Positions 19,101 to 25,803 of a stretch of 64,000 bases of DNA are shown here, piece by piece. The notes beneath the pieces were generated by a model. That model was not told the DNA's origin. It saw nothing but the letters and a program-made list of their open reading frames with translations, and did not search any database. A program made the translations under genes and the position numbers. Position 1 is the stretch's first letter. The number at the start of each line of letters is the position of its first letter. The stretch is from Chitinophaga chungangae. GTDB lineage: Bacteria; Bacteroidota; Bacteroidia; Chitinophagales; Chitinophagaceae. Location of the stretch: positions 62,001 to 126,000 of the forward strand of contig NZ_JAGHKP010000001.1 of the NCBI RefSeq assembly GCF_017742215.1. Reading direction: 5' to 3'.

Positions 19101-20396
19101 GCCTTTACCTTCGGAAAGCAGCCAGACAAAGCGTTTATGGACGAGTTCTCCAAAAAAGGACTGCTCAGCCCGGACACGCTGTTCAACATCCAGTTCCAGC
19201 AGCAGTTCACCCAAAAGCTGGACGTACAGGCGCAGCTGGAACCGGTACGCGATCTGCGGATCGATCTCAACCTGACCAAATCCTTCTCCAAAACGCATAC
19301 GGAACTGTTCAAAGACACCATCGGCAACGGCATCTTCAATCACCTGAACCCGTACGACGCGGGCGGTTTCGAGATCACTTTCATCGCGATCAAAACCATG
19401 TGGGGCAAGATCAATACGGAAGACGGCGTATCGCAAACCTTCCGCGACTTTGAAGCTTTCCGCAAACGCGTTTCCGAGCGCCTCGGCGATGCGAACCCGT
19501 ACAATAACAATCCAAACCTGCCGAAATACGATCCGAAAGATCCGGAGTACCGTTATGGGTACGGCCGTTATGCGCAGGACGTGATCATTCCCGCATTCCT
19601 CGCGGCCTACACCGGCTCCACGCCCGAAGATGTGCCGCTGATCAAGAACTACGCGAAAAATGTAAGGTCCAATCCGTTCAAAGACATATTGCCCAGGCCT
19701 AACTGGCGCATCAGCTACAACGGGCTGAGCCGCATCAAACCGTTCTCCGACTTCCTGACCAACTTCACGCTTACGCATCAGTACACCGGCCTGCTGAGCA
19801 TGAACTCCTACAATACAGCGCTTGTGTTCTACGATCCGCTGATACTCGGTTACCCCGCGTTCAGGGACAGTGTGAGCGGCAACTACGTGCCTTATTTCCT
19901 CGTGCCGAACCTCACCATTACGGAGCAGTTTGTGCCATTGCTGGAGGCGGACATGACCTTCACCAATTCCCTGAACCTGCGCGTGGGTTTCCGCAGAAGC
20001 CGCACGCTCAGCCTTAGCCTGATCGATTACCAGCTGAGCGAAATGCGCTCCAGCGAAATAACTGTAGGCGGCGGCTACCGTGTGCGCGGCCTGCCTATGC
20101 CGATAAGGATCGGGAAAGACGGCGGGAAACGCCTGGAGAATGATCTCAACTTCCGGCTCGACCTCAGCTTCCGCGACGACAAAACCGTGAACAACAGGCT
20201 GGACGCAGACCTGGTGATACCCACCAGCGGCCAGAAAGTAGTGAGTATCGCGCCGTCTATCGACTATGTGGTGAACAACCGCCTCAACATCAAATTCTTC
20301 TACGACCGCCGCCAGACCATACCGGTGATCTCCACCGCGTACCCGGTCACCAATACGCGCGGCGGCATCACGCTCCGGTTCATGCTGGCGCAATAA
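13137..20396 (+). CDS. sprA: T9SS outer-membrane translocon SprA
   Basis: A 2419-residue SprA, the giant beta-barrel that forms the pore of the type IX secretion system and is needed for gliding in motile members. The N-terminus has a hydrophobic export segment (YGALAVIGVVSFIIVDSAA), then alternating domains such as LYYGDKLFDRVFGGTKVDI, GSLGLTFGYQGQN and NVTGKIGDKLKLITNYNTQ, which are SprA hallmarks, and ends in a beta-rich RGGITLRFMLAQ typical of a barrel C-terminus. An in-frame stop at 13119-13121 and no upstream ATG make TTG at 13137 the only sensible start. The length fits the family, and the frame is intact. Confidence 0.95.
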   Translation: MARKKYYGALAVIGVVSFIIVDSAARNKTSSGYTYRNLSGLAEGKIDITNVTNVPDTTTKPDTLKYPIRDRRGTSVTDPVRNAIDLKDPANIKKNVEYDPVTKQYIVTEKIGDRFYRQPTVMSFGDFYRLQAAQSENEYWQKRAGTIGNLNQRAGAPQLYYGDKLFDRVFGGTKVDIKPQGSLGLTFGYQGQNVKNPVLVERARKNGGFDFDIDINMNVTGKIGDKLKLITNYNTQSTFDFENQVKLEYTGYQDEIIKKIEAGNVSFPLSSSLIPGVQSLFGVKTQLQFGRLTMTSVLSNQKSQKQNMVLRGGNSVTDFVRRADEYEDNRHFLLSQYFRDTFNYAMATLPAIRTQANITRIEVWVTNKSGATTDTRDIVGLMDLGENRPYNTAITSLTSSRLPNNGSNDLYQNLASDAGARNTGTVVSRLLGLGLQPVQDFEKTFARKLDSTDYILNRQIGFISLVQQLQPDEVLAVAYEYTYNGKVFKVGEFSQDVPPDQNNSANQRILFLKMLKATSARPALPIWDLMMKNIYSTDAFQINRADFKLDVLYKDPGTDTRAPSEKRYLPDAQGQYSGAPIITLLNLDRLNNQNDPQPDGVFDYVEGFTIFPQNGKIMFPVLEPFGESLRPVFGGNPALEKQYMYTMLYDSIKVIAQQFPNLNRYLLRGSYKSANSSEISLNALNIPRGSVTVTAGGQQLREDVDFVIDYNLGRIKIINGGVLSSGVPINVQFENNALFGQQVRNYMGTRLDYYVNDKLNLGGTVVRMSERPYYQKVNYGDDPIKNTVVGLDANYISEWRGLSRMLDKLPNYQTQQPATINFTGEVARLFPGHSKLVNEPGSKQGQVMIDDFEGARNGYDLKFPATAWSLASTPRDATDAAGNILFPEAAFNDTLAYGKNRALLAWYIIEPTLQIPRSPNLPPGVTDASQSDPRTRLIYQRDVFPNRSTDFGQSQLSTLDLAYYPEEKGPYNFESTAGALTPQGRLRNPASRWGGIMRAIDNSDFETANIEFIEFWIPDPFFNNPSSSGGSLYFNLGNVSEDVLKDSRKSFENGLPDPNTGLNKVDSTKWGRVPKFQQQITQAFDNDPAIRRYQDVGFDGLENNDEKNFRAQYLQDLAAVFGASSPAYQDVANDPSNDDYKWYRDPSYDAARTDILGRYKRINGPDGNSPVSNDNSQFSNAATNYPESEDLNRDNTMNETEEYFQYRVDLKPDMQVGSNYVVDRFVTRVTLPNGQQADQTWYQFKVPVTQYDRKVGNIPDFKSIRFMRMFLTGFEDSVVLRFAKLDLVRNQWRRYLYELRPGDPVPVDQNTVFNASAVNIEENSKRQPVPYVLPPGILRQNTLSTNSTNILLNEQALSAQICNLKDGEVRAMYKNVPLDLRQYKRLQMFLHSEAVSDPLSLKDGQLQAIIRVGSDFTENYYEYRIPLKVTPWGSARDTEIWPVENDVDLDLDKFAQLKQKRNMSGASPLVPYEETEGANVLSVVGNPSLGDVRNIMIGVLNPKDDGLPKCTEVWFNELRLTGLDEKGGYAALARVDLGLSDLGTVTFSGNMHTSGFGNIDQRVNDRFRDNYLQYDIAANIDPGKLLPKNLGITIPVYAGYSQTTSNPEYDPYDLDIKLKDKLALARDREARDSIKKDAQDFTSITSLNFTNVRKLALDKKKNRLWDIENFDVSYSYSQISRHNPQIQSDVLTRHRGGLGYNYAGQQKFLEPLKGLIKSKSPWLALLRDFNVNYVPTLISFRADITRQFGATRMRNIGGGGFLLQETYDKYFRFDRYYSFKWDLSRSLSVDFNAVNNSRIDEPAGRINTGPKKDTVSHNFWNGGRTTNYFQNANVTYTLPTTKVPALSWTNVALSYATEYRWIGASRLATYLGNAIENSNQKTLNAEFKFNELYNRSKWLRKINATSGSSSEYVPPMMNNTPAAQKQQQAKKEEEGDGMSPVVKGLMRVVMALKRVNVNYSENAGTRMPGYLDSTKLLGMNWQSMAPGLAFTFGKQPDKAFMDEFSKKGLLSPDTLFNIQFQQQFTQKLDVQAQLEPVRDLRIDLNLTKSFSKTHTELFKDTIGNGIFNHLNPYDAGGFEITFIAIKTMWGKINTEDGVSQTFRDFEAFRKRVSERLGDANPYNNNPNLPKYDPKDPEYRYGYGRYAQDVIIPAFLAAYTGSTPEDVPLIKNYAKNVRSNPFKDILPRPNWRISYNGLSRIKPFSDFLTNFTLTHQYTGLLSMNSYNTALVFYDPLILGYPAFRDSVSGNYVPYFLVPNLTITEQFVPLLEADMTFTNSLNLRVGFRRSRTLSLSLIDYQLSEMRSSEITVGGGYRVRGLPMPIRIGKDGGKRLENDLNFRLDLSFRDDKTVNNRLDADLVIPTSGQKVVSIAPSIDYVVNNRLNIKFFYDRRQTIPVISTAYPVTNTRGGITLRFMLAQ

Positions 20397-20420
20397 ACTT
20401 AACAGCAGCCAATGCAGCAG

Positions 20421-20445
20421 CGGGGGCCCGGTTCACGGGCTCCCG
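20421..20445 (+). terminator. Rho-independent terminator after sprA
   Basis: Ten-base GC-rich stem (20421-20430 with 20436-20445, one G-T wobble), followed by TTTGTTTTTTC. Confidence 0.8.
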
Positions 20446-20498
20446 TTTGTTTTTTCAGCGGAATGACTGAAATCATATCAAGGGATCGCCTTAAGCCG

Positions 20499-20506
20499 TA
20501 CTTTTG
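20499..20506 (+). promoter_or_regulatory. Candidate -7 element before the Cys-rich small gene
   Basis: TACTTTTG, a full TANNTTTG match, 9 bases before the ATG at 20515 and behind the sprA terminator. Confidence 0.4.
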
Positions 20507-20514
20507 AGCGACAT

Positions 20515-20877
20515 ATGAGGTATTTATTCGTCATAACCGTTCTTGCAGGGCTGATGTTGCAAACATTCGGCAAGGGCCTGGTATTGGCTGAATTTATGCT
20601 GAACCAGGACTACATTGCAAGAGTGCTTTGTATCAACAAGGCCAAACCAAAACTCGCGTGTAACGGTCAATGCCAGCTCATGAAAAAGATGGAGCAGGAA
20701 ACCAAAAAGGAACAGAGCGGTAACGCGGTGAAGGACAAATACGAGGTTATTTTCTCCGAAACCGCCGCCAGCTTTAATTTCACGCCCGCCGTTACAGCAG
20801 TGAAACTTTATTCAGCCGGTACCGGCTACATTCCCGCCCGCCCGCTTTATGCGGTATTTCACCCACCCCGGGCCTGA
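20515..20877 (+). CDS. Small membrane-anchored or exported Cys-rich protein, unknown function
   Basis: A 120-residue protein with an N-terminal hydrophobic segment (residues 2-28) and the motif C39-INKAKPKLA-C49-NGQ-C53 followed by a Lys/Glu-rich helix. I recognise this Cys pattern as typical of a small conserved Bacteroidota family without assigned function. Three closely placed cysteines after an export signal suggest a metal or disulfide role in the envelope. The TonB receptor gene follows on the same strand after 211 bases. The C-terminus is hydrophobic and weakly conserved in appearance. Confidence 0.7.
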   Translation: MRYLFVITVLAGLMLQTFGKGLVLAEFMLNQDYIARVLCINKAKPKLACNGQCQLMKKMEQETKKEQSGNAVKDKYEVIFSETAASFNFTPAVTAVKLYSAGTGYIPARPLYAVFHPPRA

Positions 20878-21088
20878 TTCTCTTCAATTCATACAAGACA
20901 TGCTTACCCGCCTGAAGGGTAAAGCGCAACTTTGCACAACGTTGCACGGAAATTGTGTTCCCGTACGATGTGGAATGAGCGGCCGAATGCCCTTTAACCG
21001 GGCCGGTTATCCGCTATCGTTCCGCTTATGCGGTGCATGAACCGGCAACGGAACTGTGCCCCAATACGTAAACGTTTAAAGCAAACCC

Positions 21089-23377
21089 ATGCATCGCATA
21101 TCCTTCTTTATATGCCTGACGCTTTGCAGCTTTTCGACATTTGCGCAGGAGGCTTTGCAGGGAAGGGTGATCGATGCCCAAACCCGCGAAGCGCTTCCCG
21201 GCGTAAGCATCCGGTCGGCCGGCGGCGGCTGCCTGTCTGACCGCCAGGGGAAATTTTCCCTGGAGGCAGTTAACACCAGCGATTCCATCCGTATTTCCAT
21301 CATTGGTTATGCGCCGCTGCAAATGGCCGTGAACGGCGAAAAGAACATGACCATTTACCTGGAACCGCTGCCCACGCGGCTCAACGAAGTGATCGTTTCC
21401 GCCGGGCGCGACAAACAATACCGAACCGGCGCGCCCGTGGCCATCAGCACCATTTCGACGCAAATGCTGCGCGAAACGAAAGCCACTTCGCTGGACCAGC
21501 TGCTCAACAAAGTGAGCGGCGTGTATATGGTAGACCTCGGCAACGAACAGCATACCATGGCCATCCGCCAGCCTATCGGGTACCGCAGTCTTTTCCTGTA
21601 TCTCGAAGACGGCATTCCCATCCGCACCACCGGCGACTTCAATCACAACGCGCTCATAGAAATAAATATGGCGGCGCTGAAAACGATAGAAGTGATACGC
21701 GGCCCGGCGTCTTCGTTGTACGGCAGCGAAGCCGTTGGCGGCGCCGTTAATTTTATCACCGCATCGCCCACCTTGCTGCCCACGGGTAAAATACAGGCGG
21801 AAATGAGCGACCAGGGATATAAAAGAACGGACTTCACCTTGTCTACTACTACCGGGAAGCTCGGTTTGCTCCTGGGCGGTTATTATGCGGACCAGCGCAA
21901 TGGTTATATCGATCACAGCGATTTCCGCAAGCTGGCGCTCACCGCAAAAGCGCAGTACAACATCAGCGACCGCAGCACCTGGACGAACACCGTATCGTAT
22001 GTGGATTACAAAACAGACCAGACGGGCGGCGTGGACAGCGCGAATTTTTATTCCCGCAACTACAAAAGTTTTCACACGTTTTCGTACCGGCTGGTAAAAG
22101 CGTTCCGCGTGCGCAGCACGTTCGGCCATCGCTGGAACGGCAGCAACCACACGAGTTTCACCGCTTTTTACCGCAACAACGAAATAGGCCAGAACCCTTT
22201 TTACGCCATTAAAACCACCAGCGACCCGCTGAAAGCGAGAGGTGAGATCAATAGCGACCAGTTCAACAGCTACGGACTGCTGGTGCAGCATAAAAAAGAG
22301 TTCGGCTGGAAGAAAACTTCGCTGATCGCGGGGCTAAGCATGGATTACAGCCCTGCTGATTATTTCGCGCAGTACATCGGCGTAGACCGCAATGCGGAAG
22401 GTTATTTCACAGGTTTCACGCCCACCGATTCCGTATTGACCGATTACCGCGCGGGATTGCTGAACACCGCCGCCTATGTACAGGCGGAAATGAGCCCTGT
22501 CGATCGGCTGAAACTCGTGGCCGCTTTGCGTTACGACCGCATGGATTACAATTTCGACAATCACCTGCTGCCCTCCGCATTCACCGGTTCGCCGGACGAG
22601 CGCAATCACTTCAAGGCATGGAGCCCTAAAGCAGGCGTTACGTACGATTTCGGCCGCGACCGCGGGCTGTATGCCAATTATAGCGTAGGTTTCGCGCCGC
22701 CGAATATTTCGGAGCTGTACCGCGGCGTGAAAGTGCCCGTGCTCAAACCCGCCACTTACAACAACTACGAAGCCGGCGGCTGGTTTGCCTTTGCGGGCAA
22801 TAAAGGATACGTAGACGTAAGCGTTTACCGCATGGACGGCGTCAACGAAATTGTAAGCGTGCGGCTGGCGGACAATTCATCCGAAAACAGGAACGCCGGC
22901 AAAACCCGCCACAGCGGCGTGGAAGGGAACCTCCGGTATGCGCCGGTGAAAAGCCTTTTATTTCGTATAGGCGGCACCGTGGCAAGGCATGAGTTTATTG
23001 AATATGAAGACAAAGGCAAACAGTACGGCGGCAACCGGATGAACGGCGCGCCCAATCTCATTACCAATACGGAACTGACCTACAAACCCGCGTATCTTAA
23101 AGGCCTGCGCCTGGGCGTGGAATGGCAGCACATCGGTAAATATTTTATGGACCCTGCCAACACTGAAGAGTATGGCGGTTACGAACTGTTCAACGCGCGT
23201 GCGGGTTATGCTTTCGGCGGGTTTGAATGCTGGGTGAACTGTCGCAATGTGGGCAACGTGATGTACGCTACCACCGCGGAAAAAACCGCCTTCGGCAAAA
23301 GTTACCGGCCCGGCCCCATCCGTACGTTCAACGTGGGACTGGCTTATACCTTCACCTGCAAGCAAAGTAAAAATTGA
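21089..23377 (+). CDS. TonB-dependent outer-membrane receptor
   Basis: A 762-residue receptor: signal peptide (FFICLTLCSFSTFAQ), a carboxypeptidase-D regulatory-like domain (about residues 22-105: LQGRVIDAQTREALPGVSI, GYAPLQMAVNG), a plug domain (about 115-225: ETKATSLDQLLNKVSGVYM, VIRGPASSLYGSEAVGGAVNF) and a beta-barrel ending in FNVGLAYTF. It takes up a ligand across the outer membrane with TonB energy. The ligand is unknown; there is no SusD partner, so a metal chelate or small molecule is likelier than a polysaccharide. The stop overlaps the next start (TGATG), showing tight coupling to the BNR lipoprotein. Confidence 0.9.
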   Translation: MHRISFFICLTLCSFSTFAQEALQGRVIDAQTREALPGVSIRSAGGGCLSDRQGKFSLEAVNTSDSIRISIIGYAPLQMAVNGEKNMTIYLEPLPTRLNEVIVSAGRDKQYRTGAPVAISTISTQMLRETKATSLDQLLNKVSGVYMVDLGNEQHTMAIRQPIGYRSLFLYLEDGIPIRTTGDFNHNALIEINMAALKTIEVIRGPASSLYGSEAVGGAVNFITASPTLLPTGKIQAEMSDQGYKRTDFTLSTTTGKLGLLLGGYYADQRNGYIDHSDFRKLALTAKAQYNISDRSTWTNTVSYVDYKTDQTGGVDSANFYSRNYKSFHTFSYRLVKAFRVRSTFGHRWNGSNHTSFTAFYRNNEIGQNPFYAIKTTSDPLKARGEINSDQFNSYGLLVQHKKEFGWKKTSLIAGLSMDYSPADYFAQYIGVDRNAEGYFTGFTPTDSVLTDYRAGLLNTAAYVQAEMSPVDRLKLVAALRYDRMDYNFDNHLLPSAFTGSPDERNHFKAWSPKAGVTYDFGRDRGLYANYSVGFAPPNISELYRGVKVPVLKPATYNNYEAGGWFAFAGNKGYVDVSVYRMDGVNEIVSVRLADNSSENRNAGKTRHSGVEGNLRYAPVKSLLFRIGGTVARHEFIEYEDKGKQYGGNRMNGAPNLITNTELTYKPAYLKGLRLGVEWQHIGKYFMDPANTEEYGGYELFNARAGYAFGGFECWVNCRNVGNVMYATTAEKTAFGKSYRPGPIRTFNVGLAYTFTCKQSKN

Positions 23378-24576
23378 TGAAACAACTCGTTACGATATTA
23401 GTCTTGTTCCTGGCCGCCTGCCATGGCCCGCAGTTTTCGGGCGGGGTGGAAACGGCCGTGTCAGACACCACGCGCATCGCATCGTGCACCTATCTTACCC
23501 GCGACGCTTCCGGCAAAGTAGTGTTGAGCTGGGTAGAGCAGCAGGTGGGGGAAGAAACGGGCACGCTCTTCTACGCCGTTTCCCCGGACGAAGGCAAAAC
23601 TTTCCCGGCGGGCAAACTGGTGCCGACGGCGCAGGGCATTCTTCCCCACGGCGAAAATATGCCTAAGATGATCTTCCGGCCAAACGGGGAAGTGATCGCC
23701 ATGTACGGCGCGCAAAGCAACGACCCGCGCAATAAATACGCCGGCAAAGTATTCTACACCATCTCCCCGGACGGCGGCGCCACCTGGCAGCCTTCCGTTC
23801 CATTGGTGACGGATCCCGCGGGCTACGACCAGCGTTATTTCGACATGGTCGTACTGCCCTCCGGCGAAGCGGCGGTCATCTGGCTGGATAACCGGAAACT
23901 TGTTCAAAAGGAGGGCTCTACGCTGTACATCGCCACCACCGGCGGCACGCCCGGCTTCCACCGGGAACGGCCCATCGTGCAAACGGTTTGCCAGTGCTGC
24001 CGCACCGCTTTGTACGTAGACGCGCAGGGCGGCCTTCACGCCGCTTTCCGCGACATCATCCAGGATACCATCCGCGATATGGTGCATATTTTTTCGAAAG
24101 ACGGCGGGGAAACCTTCACGCAGCCGGTGCGCATCAGTGCAGACAACTGGGCCATCAACGGCTGCCCTCACACGGGGCCCGCCATGGTACGTAACGCCAA
24201 TGGCCTTCATTTTGCCTGGTTCACCATGGGCGGCGGCGAAGGTGTGTTTTACTGCCAAAGCCCGGACAATGGCATCACTTATACCCGCAAAGAAAATATC
24301 AGCGCGCTGCCTACCGCCAAACACCCGCAACTTGCCGTGCTCGGAAAAGGAGACCTGGCCCTGGTGTGGGACGAAGCGGCCGATACCAGCGGCAACCGCA
24401 TCGGCATTCTGCATAAATCGGCGGACGGGAAAACGCTCAACCGCGACTTCCTGACCGCGGAAACGGAATTTGCCGGTTTCCCCGTGCTGGAACAAACCGC
24501 GGAAGGCGTGCTGGTGGCTTACAAAAAAAGAAGGAACGGGAAAGAAGGAGTGTATGTAAAAAGCCTCAGATTATAA
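23377..24576 (+). CDS. BNR/Asp-box repeat lipoprotein with CxCC motif
   Basis: A 399-residue lipoprotein (lipobox LAAC, Cys15) with a six-bladed-propeller look and four Asp boxes: SPDEGKTF (69-76), SPDGGATW (130-137), SKDGGETF (240-247) and SPDNGITY. It also has an unusual CQCC cluster (205-208) and NGCPHTGP (262-268). Automated calls would say sialidase, but Asp boxes occur in many propellers and I see no sialidase RIP arginine motif, so I do not assign that activity. The cysteine clusters suggest metal or disulfide binding. I chose ATG at 23377 over TTG at 23374 because it gives the clean lipoprotein signal; it shares one base with the receptor stop. Confidence 0.82.
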   Translation: MKQLVTILVLFLAACHGPQFSGGVETAVSDTTRIASCTYLTRDASGKVVLSWVEQQVGEETGTLFYAVSPDEGKTFPAGKLVPTAQGILPHGENMPKMIFRPNGEVIAMYGAQSNDPRNKYAGKVFYTISPDGGATWQPSVPLVTDPAGYDQRYFDMVVLPSGEAAVIWLDNRKLVQKEGSTLYIATTGGTPGFHRERPIVQTVCQCCRTALYVDAQGGLHAAFRDIIQDTIRDMVHIFSKDGGETFTQPVRISADNWAINGCPHTGPAMVRNANGLHFAWFTMGGGEGVFYCQSPDNGITYTRKENISALPTAKHPQLAVLGKGDLALVWDEAADTSGNRIGILHKSADGKTLNRDFLTAETEFAGFPVLEQTAEGVLVAYKKRRNGKEGVYVKSLRL

Positions 24577-24606
24577 TGGCAGACACCAAACGGAAACCAT
24601 GTAAAT

Positions 24607-24639
24607 AAAAAAGGCCTTCGGATTCCGAAGGCCTTTTTT
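24607..24639. terminator. Strong bidirectional terminator
   Basis: A perfect 15-base-pair stem (24607-24621 with 24625-24639) with loop ATT and A/T runs at both ends. It lies between the BNR lipoprotein gene (+) and a small minus-strand ORF. Confidence 0.85.
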
Positions 24640-24658
24640 ATGAAAAAACCTGGTTTTT

Positions 24659-24820
24659 TCAGTTATAACCGAAAGAGTATTGTTCTTTACCCTTCCAGGT
24701 TTGACGCATGGCCCAGCGGCCATAGTTGTTTCTGCGTGAGCTGTCGAAGTAGAAGCTCAGAAATTCTTTGATTCTAGGATAGTACAGCCGGAGCATGTAC
24801 ATAGTAACAAATGTTAGCAT
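24659..24820 (-). CDS. Small basic aromatic-rich protein, 53 residues
   Basis: An intact minus-strand ORF of 53 codons, shorter than usual gene-finder limits. The N-terminal half is hydrophobic and aromatic (LTFVTMYMLRLYYPRIKEF), and the C-terminal half is basic and Trp/Tyr-rich (SSRRNNYGRWAMRQTWKGK, ending YSFGYN). This makes it non-random in composition; I do not recognise a family. It has a candidate promoter about 165 bases upstream, a palindromic hairpin over its stop codon (24642-24660) and a strong terminator beyond it. The 213 bases between it and the SDR gene contain no other ORF. It could be a small membrane-associated or nucleic-acid-binding protein, but that is a guess. Confidence 0.6.
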   Translation of the reverse strand: MLTFVTMYMLRLYYPRIKEFLSFYFDSSRRNNYGRWAMRQTWKGKEQYSFGYN

Positions 24821-25032
24821 AGGGATATGGTTATAGGATTATAGGATTCCAAAATAAGGTCGTCGTTGACTTACGCCCTTTTGGCGTAAGGAATTTCTTA
24901 TCACAATCTGCTTCGGGTGGTATTTATAAGGCATCCGGCGCCGCTACAAGAGATCGATTCTCACTTAAATTGGCCGGGATTTCAAATATAGATAATTAAT
25001 ATATCTAATTTGATAACACGTATGTGTAATTT
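24821..25032. other. AT-rich intergenic leader region
   Basis: Non-coding stretch between the 53-residue ORF and the SDR gene (with the ORF it makes up a 456-base gap between annotated-size genes). It holds an 8-base-pair inverted repeat with a 5-base loop (24870-24890, CTTACGCC / GGCGTAAG) without a T run, so it is not an obvious terminator, and a TANNTTTG element at 24983-24990. No other feature was seen. Confidence 0.5.
24983..24990 (-). promoter_or_regulatory. Candidate -7 element for the small ORF
   Basis: Reads TATATTTG on the minus strand (TANNTTTG match) in a very AT-rich stretch. It would give a leader of roughly 155 bases that includes the 24870-24890 hairpin. Confidence 0.35.
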
Positions 25033-25794
25033 TTACCGCTGGATGTAATATGCGTTCGCCTGTGCCGTTGGCGTGAGCACCAGGTCGTTGATACATACAT
25101 GCGGGGGCAGGGAGCAGCAATAATAGACCACTTCCGCCACGTCTGCCGCGCTCAGCGGGGTAAATCCCTTATACACGTCTTTCGCCCGGCTTTCATCCCC
25201 TTTGAACCGCACCAGTGAAAATTCCGTTTCCGCCGCGCCGGGATGTACCGCGGTGACTTTGATGCCATAAGGCAGCAGGTCGATGCGCATGCCCTGGGAA
25301 AGCGCGTCTACCGCCGCTTTGCTGGCACAGTACACATTGCCTTTGGCATACACGGTTTTGGCCGCGGTGGAACCGATATTCACGATCTGCCCCTGTTTTC
25401 TTTCCTTCATCCAGGGTATTATCACGCGGGACACATACAGCAGGCCTTTTACGTTGGTATCGATCATCGTGTCCCAATCCTCCGTATTTCCTTCGTCGAT
25501 GGTGGAAAGGTCCAGCGCGAGACCGGCGTTGTTCACCAGCACGTCGATCGATTTCCAGTTATCTTCCAGTGAGTTGAGCGCGGTTTGCACGGCTTCGTTG
25601 TTCCGCACGTCAAACGCCAGGGTCTTCACCTCTACGCCGTATTCCTTTTCCAGCGCCGCTTTCAGCGTTTCCAGTCTTTCCGCCCTGCGGCCGGTAATAA
25701 TGAGACGGTATCCTTCTTTTGCGAACCGCGTTGCGCAGGCTTCTCCGAAACCGGCGGTAGCGCCGGTAATAAGGGCTGTTTTTCCAGTCTTCAT
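25033..25794 (-). CDS. SDR family oxidoreductase (YdfG-like)
   Basis: A 253-residue short-chain dehydrogenase/reductase. The NADP-binding TGATAGFG motif is at 10-17, with GRRAERL following strand 2 (NADPH preference by the arginines), NNAG at 88-91, Ser142, Tyr155 and Lys159 as the catalytic set (YCASK), and a PG motif after the HPGAAETEF segment. The pattern resembles YdfG-type 3-hydroxy acid / serine dehydrogenases. The substrate is not known. It is downstream of the two cargo genes on the minus strand with a 9-base gap from the nearer one. Confidence 0.9.
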   Translation of the reverse strand: MKTGKTALITGATAGFGEACATRFAKEGYRLIITGRRAERLETLKAALEKEYGVEVKTLAFDVRNNEAVQTALNSLEDNWKSIDVLVNNAGLALDLSTIDEGNTEDWDTMIDTNVKGLLYVSRVIIPWMKERKQGQIVNIGSTAAKTVYAKGNVYCASKAAVDALSQGMRIDLLPYGIKVTAVHPGAAETEFSLVRFKGDESRAKDVYKGFTPLSAADVAEVVYYCCSLPPHVCINDLVLTPTAQANAYYIQR

Positions 25795-25803
25795 GTTTGC
25801 TGT

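Noticed and set aside
18729-20393. 554-codon minus-strand frame over the end of sprA
   Set aside because: Antisense shadow with the same biased composition; no family resemblance.
20849-21040. 63-codon plus-strand frame between Cys-rich gene and receptor
   Set aside because: Overlaps the end of the Cys-rich gene, no family pattern; the gap is better read as a leader or promoter region.
21026-22291. 421-codon minus-strand frame over the TonB receptor gene
   Set aside because: Shadow of a well-supported receptor gene.
23377-24576. Active sialidase
   Set aside because: Asp boxes alone are not specific; no arginine RIP motif and unusual Cys clusters were seen.
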